This document shows, piece by piece, positions 1-5,835 of a DNA stretch of 12,579 nucleotides (position 1 is its first letter; the number at the start of each line of letters is the position of its first letter). Under the pieces are notes generated by a model that did not search any database, was not told the origin of the DNA, and saw only the letters and a list, made by a program, of their open reading frames with translations. The stretch comes from a bacterium (lineage in GTDB: Bacteria > Ratteibacteria > UBA8468). The position numbers and the translations under genes were made by a program. Location of the stretch: the NCBI GenBank assembly GCA_030672255.1, contig DAOVGU010000250.1:1-12579 (forward strand), read 5' to 3'.

Positions 1-169
1 CCGAGCAAAAAGAATTACCGAAAAAATGAAACTTGCTGCCAGCCTCGCCATTGCTCAAATGATCAAAGAGAAAGACTTAAGGGAAGACTATATCATTCCC
101 AGCCCCCTTAATAAAAATGTCGCCAAAGAGGTAGCAAAGGCTGTGTTTAAGGTAGCAAAAGAGCATTAA
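1..169 (+). CDS. Malic enzyme (NAD(P)-dependent malate dehydrogenase, decarboxylating), C-terminal end only
   Basis: The window opens inside this gene; codons run from base 2 to a TAA at 167-169, giving 55 residues. The segment with 'EKMKLAASLAIAQM' and then 'EDYIIPSPLNKNVA' matches the conserved C-terminal end of bacterial malic enzymes. There, an amphipathic helix rich in Ala is followed by a 'YIIPSPFD' type motif and a last helix. Malic enzyme converts malate to pyruvate and CO2 in the cytoplasm, producing NADH or NADPH. Cofactor preference cannot be judged because the Rossmann domain lies outside the window. No terminator hairpin is visible after the stop, and the promoter of the next gene begins two bases later. 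The family call rests on a short but characteristic tail. Confidence 0.75.
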   Translation, partial: RAKRITEKMKLAASLAIAQMIKEKDLREDYIIPSPLNKNVAKEVAKAVFKVAKEH

Positions 170-170
170 T

Positions 171-199
171 TTGATAACTAAAGTATAATAGAGTATAAT
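171..199 (+). promoter_or_regulatory. Sigma-70 type promoter of the HTH-PIN pair
   Basis: TTGATA (171-176) and TATAAT (194-199) are separated by exactly 17 bases, close to the sigma-70 consensus. A second TATAAT (184-189) lies ten bases upstream within a direct repeat of AGTATAAT. The expected transcription start, about base 206, falls inside the Shine-Dalgarno sequence at 205-214, so the leader would be very short. The doubled -10 motif could also be an operator for autoregulation by the HTH protein; that is inference. Confidence 0.65.
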
Positions 200-219
200 T
201 ATGCAGGAGGTGATAAATT

Positions 220-516
220 GTGATGCAAACTGTTATGACCGTGGAGGAGGTGGCCAGACTTCTAAAAGTATCTGGAGCCACGATTTATCGGGAAGTAGAG
301 AAAGGGCTTTTGCCTGGATTTAAGATTGGCAGGCAGTGGCGTTTCCGACAAGAGGAATTAGAAAATTTTATCCAGGAGCGCTCCTCCTGGAGACGAAAAT
401 TTCAGTCTTTACTTGATGAACTCCAGAAAGAAGGAGCCAAGAAAGATATTACCGAGAAGATAGTCAGTCAGGAGATTACTGCAGTCCGGGGTGCTAAAAG
501 GAGACGAAAAAGATAA
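220..516 (+). CDS. Excisionase-family (MerR-like) helix-turn-helix protein, probable antitoxin/regulator of the PIN pair
   Basis: This is a 98-residue protein. Residues 6-52 ('MTVEEVARLLKVSG', 'TIYREVEKGLLPG', 'KIGRQWRF') form the classic winged helix-turn-helix of the excisionase/MerR-like HTH_17 family. That fold binds DNA through the second helix and the 'GRQWR' wing. The rest (about 53-98) is charged and Lys/Arg rich, likely the partner-binding tail. A perfect AGGAGGTGAT (205-214) precedes GTG at 220 and ATG at 223; either may be used, and Met6 is the usual family start. Its stop overlaps the start of the PIN gene (TAATG), so the two are translationally coupled. In such pairs the HTH protein usually acts as antitoxin and autorepressor. 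That role is inferred from family and context, not shown here. Confidence 0.8.
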   Translation: MMQTVMTVEEVARLLKVSGATIYREVEKGLLPGFKIGRQWRFRQEELENFIQERSSWRRKFQSLLDELQKEGAKKDITEKIVSQEITAVRGAKRRRKR

Positions 517-932
517 TGCGGGTTATCCTGGATACCAATATTTTTGTCTCCGGTCTTTTGGTAAGAAAAAGTATTCCTGGCCGTATCCTGCATGCTTTTT
601 TGGAAGAAAGGTTTCTCTTATTAATCTCTTTGGAAATTATGGCTGAAATTTCAGAGGTTTTAAGCCGCTCCAGATTTGACCTGAAAAGGGAGAAAATTCT
701 TGAGGTTATACATGCCCTTGAAATAAAAGCAGAAAAGGTGACGCCACCTCCCAAAAAGAGAGGTCTTCTTATACCGGAAGACCCGGCCGATGAAAAGTTC
801 CTCTTGTGTGCGGAAAAAGGTAAAGCAGATTACCTTGTTTCCGGCGATATTCACCTTATAAGATTAAAGAGCTACAAGTCTACTGCGATTGTAACACCAA
901 GAGAATTTATTAATATATCATCTAAACCATAG
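516..932 (+). CDS. PIN-domain putative toxin (toxin-antitoxin PIN family, ribonuclease)
   Basis: The 138-residue protein is nearly all PIN domain. Visible motifs are the first strand 'RVILDTNIFVSGL' with acidic Asp6, the helix 'EIMAEISEVLSR' holding the second acidic position (Glu44 or Glu47), and 'PEDPADEKFLLCA' (Asp88, Asp91). They end with 'ADYLVSGDIHL' (Asp104, Asp110). These acidic residues coordinate metal ions for single-stranded RNA cleavage in the family. Length and motifs fit the COG1569 type of toxin-antitoxin PIN proteins, often found beside small HTH antitoxins. The start ATG shares one base with the stop of the HTH gene. An AAAGGAGA lies 11 bases upstream, slightly far. All catalytic positions appear present, so the toxin looks intact. 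RNA target unknown. Confidence 0.82.
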   Translation: MRVILDTNIFVSGLLVRKSIPGRILHAFLEERFLLLISLEIMAEISEVLSRSRFDLKREKILEVIHALEIKAEKVTPPPKKRGLLIPEDPADEKFLLCAEKGKADYLVSGDIHLIRLKSYKSTAIVTPREFINISSKP

Positions 933-1053
933 ATCCTTTTGAATGAAGTAGCTTAAAAGAATTTTAAAGTGACGATCTCCCAGGACTTTACTTCGAAACT
1001 TACAATCTTTTAAAGAAAATTCAGATAATCCGTCCGGAAAGCAAAGAAGAACC

Positions 1054-1320
1054 TTAACCAATGTCTTTCGCCTGAAGGGAGACCTCAGTTTTACCAGCCA
1101 CTACACTCCACATCTCTGCCTGCCTTAGTTCTCTATCGGCCTCAATCCTCAACTTCCAGAGACCTCTTGCGCCGGCAAAGGCGCTATTGTAGCAAACATC
1201 GCAGGGGTCAAGCGTGCCTTTGATTACCGGTAAATCTTCCTTTTCTAACTCACGGTAGAATTCTAAAGGCGTGGCAAAAACCATCGGCTCTTTTTTGCTT
1301 CTATTCCAGTCTTTGATAAT
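1054..1320 (-). pseudogene. Remnant of a GH38-type alpha-mannosidase gene
   Basis: Reading leftward from 1320, the frame gives 'IIKDWNRSKKEPMVFATP', then 'EFYRELEKEDLPVIKGTLDP', then 'CYNSAFAGARGLW' and 'EADRELRQAEMW'. This is the pattern at the end of the GH38 catalytic domain. There, 'FATPxEFF..LE', 'LPV..GEL', a 'CY' motif and 'R..E..L..AE.W' occur in this order in bacterial alpha-mannosidases. Only about 85 residues remain of a protein that is normally 800 or more. There is no catalytic Asp region and no C-terminal beta domain, and the frame stops at TAA 1054-1056. It has no ribosome-binding site. I read it as a decayed fragment left by deletion or recombination. A small expressed protein is possible but unlikely. 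Confidence 0.55.
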
Positions 1321-1392
1321 GGAATTTATAATATGAAGGTAGCAGAAGCGATAAAAAGTTCCGAAGAATCGGGAAAATGGCAGAAGGTAATC

Positions 1393-2115
1393 TCAGAGAT
1401 AGTGTGAGATTTCCCGAAGCAAGACTTCCTGGAAATTGCGAATAAGTCTACGTTGGCTTCGTGGTAAAAAATCTCGCAATTCCTTTTCCAACGAAGGTTT
1501 ATTTTTCTCTAACCTACTTTTGATTTCCTTGAGAACTTTTCTTTTTTCCACTTCAATTAAATTTTTCCTGAGCAAAAAATATAAGTCGAAATAATCCCTC
1601 GGCTTGGCCCGACCCAAAAGGGCAGACAATTTTTCGTCAACTAACATTTTTTGTGGTAATATTAGCAGTGTATAGGAAGGAATAAAATCGCTGTTAATTA
1701 ATACAGGCTCGCCTTTAATGTTATTTTGTTTCCTTAAGGAAATCTCTAAGCAGACACGAGCCTGGTAACCAGAAAAAGTTAAATCTAAAATACCCACGTA
1801 GCCACCAGAAGTTTTTTTACTCTCAGCAATTTCTATTTTCAAACCAACTTTCTGGATTTTCTCAATAACATTTAGGATTAATGTCTCAATCATTGAAATA
1901 TCAGTCCTGAATCCAGAAAAATCAAGATCTTCTGAAAAACGAGGACTCTGAAAAACAATGTGCAAGGCGGTACCGCCCTTAAAGAGAACCTGCTCTGATT
2001 CCGGCTGTTGATAAAAGATAGAGAGAAAAAGGTGTTGAGCATATTCCCGGGCGACATTTATCTCTGTGGTTTGATACTGAAGAGCTAATCTCTTAATCAA
2101 GTCTCTACTGACCAT
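1393..2115 (-). CDS. abiEii: AbiEii/AbiGii family nucleotidyltransferase toxin (type IV toxin-antitoxin)
   Basis: The protein has 240 residues and a DNA polymerase beta-like nucleotidyltransferase fold. 'LFKGGTALH' (residues 44-52) is motif I. 'RFSEDLDFSG' (59-68) carries the metal-binding Asp63 and Asp65. 'VCLEISLRK' (about 121-129) supplies the third acidic residue. 'KMLVDEKLSALLGR' with 'KPRDYFDLYFLL' (156-183) is the family's Lys/Arg-Asp helical motif. AbiE toxins transfer nucleotides to RNA targets, causing growth arrest and phage abortive infection. It starts inside the end of the upstream abiEi-like gene (11-base overlap) behind AAGGAGGT, the usual AbiE operon layout. The TGA stop is followed in the same frame by 36 open codons that run into the GH38 remnant; this looks coincidental. 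All key residues are present. Confidence 0.88.
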   Translation of the reverse strand: MVSRDLIKRLALQYQTTEINVAREYAQHLFLSIFYQQPESEQVLFKGGTALHIVFQSPRFSEDLDFSGFRTDISMIETLILNVIEKIQKVGLKIEIAESKKTSGGYVGILDLTFSGYQARVCLEISLRKQNNIKGEPVLINSDFIPSYTLLILPQKMLVDEKLSALLGRAKPRDYFDLYFLLRKNLIEVEKRKVLKEIKSRLEKNKPSLEKELRDFLPRSQRRLIRNFQEVLLREISHYL

Positions 2116-2758
2116 AGACCTCCTTAACTAAACGCTCTAAACTTTTATACTGGAATAACCCTAGATATTGAATTACTTTTTTCTTTTTTAATAAAGAGAG
2201 GTTAAGTCGAGTGTTAAGTGGGTATATTTTTCTACTAACGAAATAAAGATAGTCTATAAATGTCTTCTCTTTATCCGCAATTAGTATTGTTTTCCCCTCA
2301 ATTTTTTCGGGTGTATACCCTGTAAAGGCATTCTTTTTTATCCGATGATAACGGAAAGTTTTCCCCAAAACATCAAATTCATAAGTTGGACGAGTAGTCA
2401 CAGAAGTAATTACGTAAGCCATTTCAGGAATAATGTGGTAATAGGCAAGAGCATAGGTAAGTGAGATATAAGAGGGCTGATAGAGAATATTAGCAATTTC
2501 AAAATCAGAAGGCAGATCATTAGCTAAGGCATACAAACCGCGTCTCAATTTGATAAGTATACCCTTTTTAGTATAACGGGTCAAAAAAAACCGCACTGAA
2601 ATTTCAGAGGCCCGCAAAATCCGCTTTAAATCAAGAGGGGTAAAAAGAGCAACTTTTGAATTTCTAATTTTTTGTTCTACTGCAACCCAATTTAAATATT
2701 TAGCCATATTGCTAAATATTTTAATTGATTTTAATGTTCCTGTCAACTCAGAATCCAT
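2105..2758 (-). CDS. abiEi: AbiEi-like antitoxin, winged-helix transcriptional regulator
   Basis: The protein has 217 residues. About 38-78 form a winged helix ('LFTPLDLKRILRASEISV', 'LTRYTKKGILIKLRRGLYAL'), the N-terminal domain of AbiEi antitoxins. The segment 'QPSYISLTYALAYYHIIPE' (94-112) is the hallmark opening of the C-terminal antitoxin domain. The tail has the basic stretch 'LLKKKKVIQYL'. In AbiE systems the antitoxin represses its own promoter and counters the toxin without direct binding (type IV). The start at 2758 is supported by AGGGGA (2767-2772) eight bases upstream; Met18 is a weaker alternative without a site. A TATACT -10 element on the - strand (2776-2781) fits a promoter in the 60-base gap to the DUF763 gene, though no convincing -35 is visible. 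Confidence 0.82.
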   Translation of the reverse strand: MDSELTGTLKSIKIFSNMAKYLNWVAVEQKIRNSKVALFTPLDLKRILRASEISVRFFLTRYTKKGILIKLRRGLYALANDLPSDFEIANILYQPSYISLTYALAYYHIIPEMAYVITSVTTRPTYEFDVLGKTFRYHRIKKNAFTGYTPEKIEGKTILIADKEKTFIDYLYFVSRKIYPLNTRLNLSLLKKKKVIQYLGLFQYKSLERLVKEVYGQ

Positions 2759-2818
2759 AAATTACATCCCCTTTTAGTATAAGGTTATCGAGAAAACGGT
2801 TTTATAAAGAGGATCTTA

Positions 2819-3889
2819 TTAGGGCTTGGTTAGTCGTCGCAATGCTCTGAGTTTTTCGTAGTCACCAATCTTGCTCTTGTTGATCGTTTCTTGCAGAATG
2901 TTAATTGAGTTATCATAGCTGGCTCTGTCTACCGGATAGGGAACTCCATCCTTTCCCCCATGGGCAAAGGCGAATTTTGCCGGGTCCCGAAAACTGGGAG
3001 CCGCCCCATAGATGAGTTCAGAAAGAAGGGATAATGCCCTAATTGTCTTTGGACCCACCCCTCTTATCGCTAAAAGTTTCTCAAAGTTCTCTGGGTGATT
3101 TTCGTATGTCTTTAAGAAAATCCTTTGCAGATTTTTAGGGGAGAAACTTGCATAGAAGAGCTGATGGTCCCGGGACATCCTTAAAGAGGAGATCTTTTTT
3201 ATATTTTTGACGAGAAATTCTGGTTTCTCCCGGGAAAGTTTGCTCGAGACCTCTCTGACTTTCTCGCTCTCGGCGGCGACCATATTCAAGGTTATACCTT
3301 TATGGTCACAGCAGATGGCATTGTGCGGCTCATTGACAAAATCCTTCACATTACTGCCTAACCAATGGTATCTTCTCGCCCAAGAATTATTTGTATTCAT
3401 TCCCTGCTGAACTACGCTCCAGTCTCCGTTCCTGGTGAAGATAAAGCTGTGATGATAGAGCTGATACCCATCCTGAAGGGCGGTATTGTCAACCTTCGCG
3501 GCTAATCTGCTGGCATAAATAAGGTTATTCGAGGTATTGGATAATCCATATCTGGCGCTAATGTTTTCGATCTCCTCAGGCGTTTTTCTGGAGACCCTCC
3601 CCTTTCCCCCAGCAACAAATATTCCTAAATCTTTTTGAACTTCCCTTAACCCTTCCTTTAAAGCACCACAGACGGTGGTGGTTAGGCCTGAGGAATGCCA
3701 GTCAAATGAAAGGGCACAGCCAAACGATTGAAACCAGAAGGGGTCGGAAATCTTCCTTAAGAACTCCTTGGTTCCAAACTCCTTGACAATAACGATGGTA
3801 ATATCTCGGGCAAGATTTCTCATCCGCTCAAAGAGCCAGGCCGGTGCTCTTCCATAATGAAGTGGCAGATTGGCAATCCCTGTTCTCAT
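2819..3889 (-). CDS. DUF763 family protein with helix-hairpin-helix segment
   Basis: The 356-residue protein begins 'MRTGIANLPLHYGRAPAWLF', the characteristic DUF763 opening (family seen in archaea and anaerobic bacteria). Further conserved-looking stretches are 'FGCALSFDWHSSGLTTTVCG' (57-76), 'YHHSFIFTRNGDWSVVQQGM' (145-164) with 'RRYHWL', and 'HGGKDGVPYPVDR' (310-322). Residues about 272-290 ('LLAIRGVGPKTIRAL') make a helix-hairpin-helix, a non-specific DNA-backbone binding motif of repair enzymes. A role in nucleic-acid metabolism is therefore plausible, but no reaction is established and none is claimed. The ATG lies 12 bases after the stop of the YchF-like gene without a clear Shine-Dalgarno, suggesting translation linked to that gene or an internal promoter. 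The protein appears complete at near family length. Confidence 0.85.
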   Translation of the reverse strand: MRTGIANLPLHYGRAPAWLFERMRNLARDITIVIVKEFGTKEFLRKISDPFWFQSFGCALSFDWHSSGLTTTVCGALKEGLREVQKDLGIFVAGGKGRVSRKTPEEIENISARYGLSNTSNNLIYASRLAAKVDNTALQDGYQLYHHSFIFTRNGDWSVVQQGMNTNNSWARRYHWLGSNVKDFVNEPHNAICCDHKGITLNMVAAESEKVREVSSKLSREKPEFLVKNIKKISSLRMSRDHQLFYASFSPKNLQRIFLKTYENHPENFEKLLAIRGVGPKTIRALSLLSELIYGAAPSFRDPAKFAFAHGGKDGVPYPVDRASYDNSINILQETINKSKIGDYEKLRALRRLTKP

Positions 3890-3901
3890 ATGATATTTAT
3901 C

Positions 3902-4915
3902 TTATTTGCTAAACAAAAATTCTATAATATCCCCATCCTTCACAGGATATTCCTTATTTTCGGAGTGAAGCAAATTTTGATGCTTTGCTGCAACAAGAGA
4001 ACCGGCCTTTTTGAAATCCTCAAAATTAACCACCTCAGCCCGGATAAAACCCTTTTCGATATCGGTGTGAATTTTACCGGCCGCTTTTACTGCCGGGGTT
4101 CCTTCTAACAGAAGCCAGGCGCGTGCCTCATTCTTAACTACGGTATAGAAAGTAATGAGAGAAAGGGAATTAAGAATTTCTTTCAGAAAAAGGGGCAAGG
4201 GCCATCGCTTTAAACCCAATTTTTCTAAATATTCTTTCCTTTCCTCGGTTGAGAGGAGACTGATTTCCTTTTCTATCTCTGCCGAAAGGGAAAAAATTGG
4301 AATTTTTTCTCTTCCCTTTCGCTTGAATAAAAGAGGGGGAAGGTGGTTACCTGAGCCAAGATTAGCTTTTTCCTTGTTAATCAAAATGATTGCTTTCTTG
4401 ATACTGAGGAAAGGAAGAGAAGAAAGAATCTTCTCTTCGCTTTCAGAAAATTCACAATCCCTTAAGGGAACCCCATTCTGAAGCGCTTCCTGGCAGCGGC
4501 GAAGAAGAGCTTTATCTAAAGAATCTTCGCTTTGATGAGATAATCCTTTCTCGGCAATTTCTAAATCATATCAGATCAATTCCAGTTCCAGGGATTCTAA
4601 ATCATCAGAACAATTATAATCTCTTCCAAATCCTCTTAAGCAGTAAATAAGTAGACTCACATCCTTTAATTGAGCGAGCCTCTTTACGGAAAAACCTTCC
4701 TCTTTACTTGCCCCTTTAATGTCAACAAAAGTAAGAAAAGGGAAGGTAACCTTCTTGGAATTAAGACTCTTTGCCAGAAATTCCAACTTCACATCGGGTA
4801 ATTTTGCTACCCCGACATCTGGCTTGCTAAGATCATAGCTTTCCTTTTGGCTCCTGGTGAGAGCCTGAAAAAGAACCGTTTTTCCGGAACCGGCAAAACC
4901 AAATAGAGCAATCAT
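3902..4915 (-). pseudogene. ychF: YchF-like (Obg family) GTPase interrupted by one in-frame TGA
   Basis: One frame runs from ATG 4915 to TAA 3902 (337 codons before the stop), broken only by TGA at 4571-4573 (codon 115). Before the break: P-loop 'GFAGSGKT' (6-13), the 'PDVGVAKLPD' G2-like region, and 'FVDIKGASKEEGF' (DxxG, 65-68). After it: 'IILINKEKANLGSG' in place of the NKxE/D base-recognition motif. Then comes the C-terminal TGS-like domain, 'LITFYTVVKNEARAWLLLEG', 'AAGKIHTDIEKGFIRAEV' and 'YPVKDGDIIEFLF', diagnostic for YchF. YchF is a ribosome-associated ATPase/GTPase. This copy is divergent, perhaps a paralogue. At codon 115 the family usually has Leu, so TTA to TGA by one change explains it: nonsense mutation or assembly error. 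The start at 4915 has AGGA at 4922-4925; an upstream in-frame ATG at 4945 would translate repeat DNA. Confidence 0.78.
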
Positions 4916-4918
4916 TAA

Positions 4919-4991
4919 GATTCCTCGCTTTGCTCGGAATGACACTTCGTGTCAGATTGCTTCCCCCGTATTGAATACGGGGTCGCAATGA
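4919..4991. repeat. Dispersed palindromic repeat between nrdG and the ychF-like gene
   Basis: Bases 4919-4960 match 12529-12570 at 37 of 42 positions in the same orientation. Inside are GACAC-TTC-GTGTC (4941-4953) and a long inverted repeat, CCCCGTATT-G-AATACGGGG (4964-4982). The block ends in 'TCGCAATGAC', the complement of the 'GTCATTGCGA' core seen in the other copies. Read on the - strand it contributes 'GAGGAATC', whose AGGA lies six bases before the ychF-like ATG. No U-run follows the hairpin on either strand, so it is not a typical terminator. Confidence 0.75.
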
Positions 4992-5000
4992 CTTTTCGGT

Positions 5001-5690
5001 TTATCTTATCACACATTTCTCTACATAATTTAGCATCATTTGCTTGAATTCTTCAAATTCTTCATCAGAATAATTAGTTTCTTTTGAAAATTTTGGGTCT
5101 AACAACTTGGAGGGAACAAATTTCTGGAGAATATGTAACCGCCCCCCCTGTATCAACTCGCCAATTTTCCTCAGGTCATCTTTACTTAATAAGGATTTTA
5201 CTACAGTTGTTCTCAATTCATAATCAATACCAGAGTTCATAATTAAGTTTATACTACGTTTTATTTTATCAGTATCTACATTAACTTTCACAACATCACT
5301 ATATTTTTCTAAGGGTGCCTTTATATCCATGGCTAAATAATTTACTAATTTATTTTTTATTGCTTTCTCTACTATATTTGGATTTGTCCCGTTAGAATCA
5401 AGTTTAACTAAAAAGCCCATATCTTTAATCTTTTCAGTAAACTCAATTAAATCCGGCTGAAGCGTTGGCTCTCCACCAGTTATCTCTACCGCCTCTAATT
5501 TTCCTTTTCTCCTTTCCAAAAATGAGAAAATTTCATCCTCCGGGATTGGTTGCGAGAAAAGTTTTGGTTCTACAAGCTCCGGGTTGTGACAGTAAGGGCA
5601 GAGGAAATCACAACCCTGGGTAAAAATAATAGCACAGATTTTCCCTGGATAGTCAATCAGCGAGAATTTTTGAAGACCACCGATCAGCAT
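5001..5690 (-). CDS. nrdG: Anaerobic ribonucleotide reductase activating enzyme (radical SAM, NrdG2 type)
   Basis: The 229-residue radical-SAM enzyme has the cluster motif 'CDFLCPYCHN': Cys27, Cys31 and Cys34 would hold the [4Fe-4S] cluster that cleaves S-adenosylmethionine. The opening 'GGLQKFSLIDYPGKICAIIF' and 'VEITGGEPTLQPDL' (about 69-82, SAM-binding GGEP) are typical of the NrdG2/pyruvate-formate-lyase-activase-like subgroup. 'LAMDIKAPLEKY' and 'LRTTVVKSLL' complete the barrel. It generates the glycyl radical on NrdD, whose gene ends 144 bases upstream on the same strand, so the pair is a functional unit. The gap is filled by palindromic repeats, and the start ATG has no obvious Shine-Dalgarno. 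Either translation is weak or a different signal is used. Length and motifs are complete. Confidence 0.92.
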   Translation of the reverse strand: MLIGGLQKFSLIDYPGKICAIIFTQGCDFLCPYCHNPELVEPKLFSQPIPEDEIFSFLERRKGKLEAVEITGGEPTLQPDLIEFTEKIKDMGFLVKLDSNGTNPNIVEKAIKNKLVNYLAMDIKAPLEKYSDVVKVNVDTDKIKRSINLIMNSGIDYELRTTVVKSLLSKDDLRKIGELIQGGRLHILQKFVPSKLLDPKFSKETNYSDEEFEEFKQMMLNYVEKCVIR

Positions 5691-5702
5691 TTAATGAGAT
5701 TC

Positions 5703-5835
5703 AGCTGTCATTGCGAGGAGTGGGATTCTTCGCCTGTCATTGCGAGGGATGAAGTCCCGAAGCAATCTCAAGACAGGCTCGGAATAGGCTCCGCAATCTC
5801 ATTGAGATTGCCACGGCCTTCGGCCTCGCAACGAC
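5703..5835. repeat. Cluster of dispersed palindromic repeats between nrdD and nrdG
   Basis: TGTCATTGCGAGG occurs twice (5706-5718 and 5735-5747). It is followed by GAAGCAATCTC (5759-5769), a perfect inverted repeat CAATCTCA-T-TGAGATTG (5794-5810), and GGCC-TTC-GGCC (5815-5825). Bases 5804-5835 read on the - strand match 12478-12509 on the + strand at 30 of 32 positions. The block fills almost the whole intergenic space and touches the last base of the nrdD stop codon. No coding potential is evident. Confidence 0.8.

Noticed and set aside
968..1057. Open 29-codon + strand frame after the PIN gene ('LPGLYFETYNLLKK').
   Set aside because: It has no start codon, no ribosome-binding site and no recognized family; the gap 933-1053 holds no gene I can support.
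1285..1395. abiEii fused to the GH38 fragment by stop readthrough.
   Set aside because: AbiEii is complete at 240 residues with its last family helix. The link codons do not resemble either family, and no readthrough signal is visible.
4571..4573. TGA recoded as an amino acid (alternative code or selenocysteine).
   Set aside because: TGA ends nrdR at the normal family length and also ends the ATP-cone gene and abiEii. Long genes such as nrdD contain no internal TGA, and the family residue here is Leu, not Trp, Gly or Cys.
4916..4945. YchF-like start at 4945.
   Set aside because: The extra ten residues are translated repeat DNA; the P-loop protein begins at 4915 with its own AGGA.
4964..4982. 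Strong palindrome as an intrinsic terminator of nrdG.
   Set aside because: No U-run follows on the - strand, and it is part of a repeat block; termination cannot be claimed.
5703..5835. CRISPR array.
   Set aside because: Repeat units differ in spacing and orientation, are internally palindromic, and show no regular spacers or cas genes.
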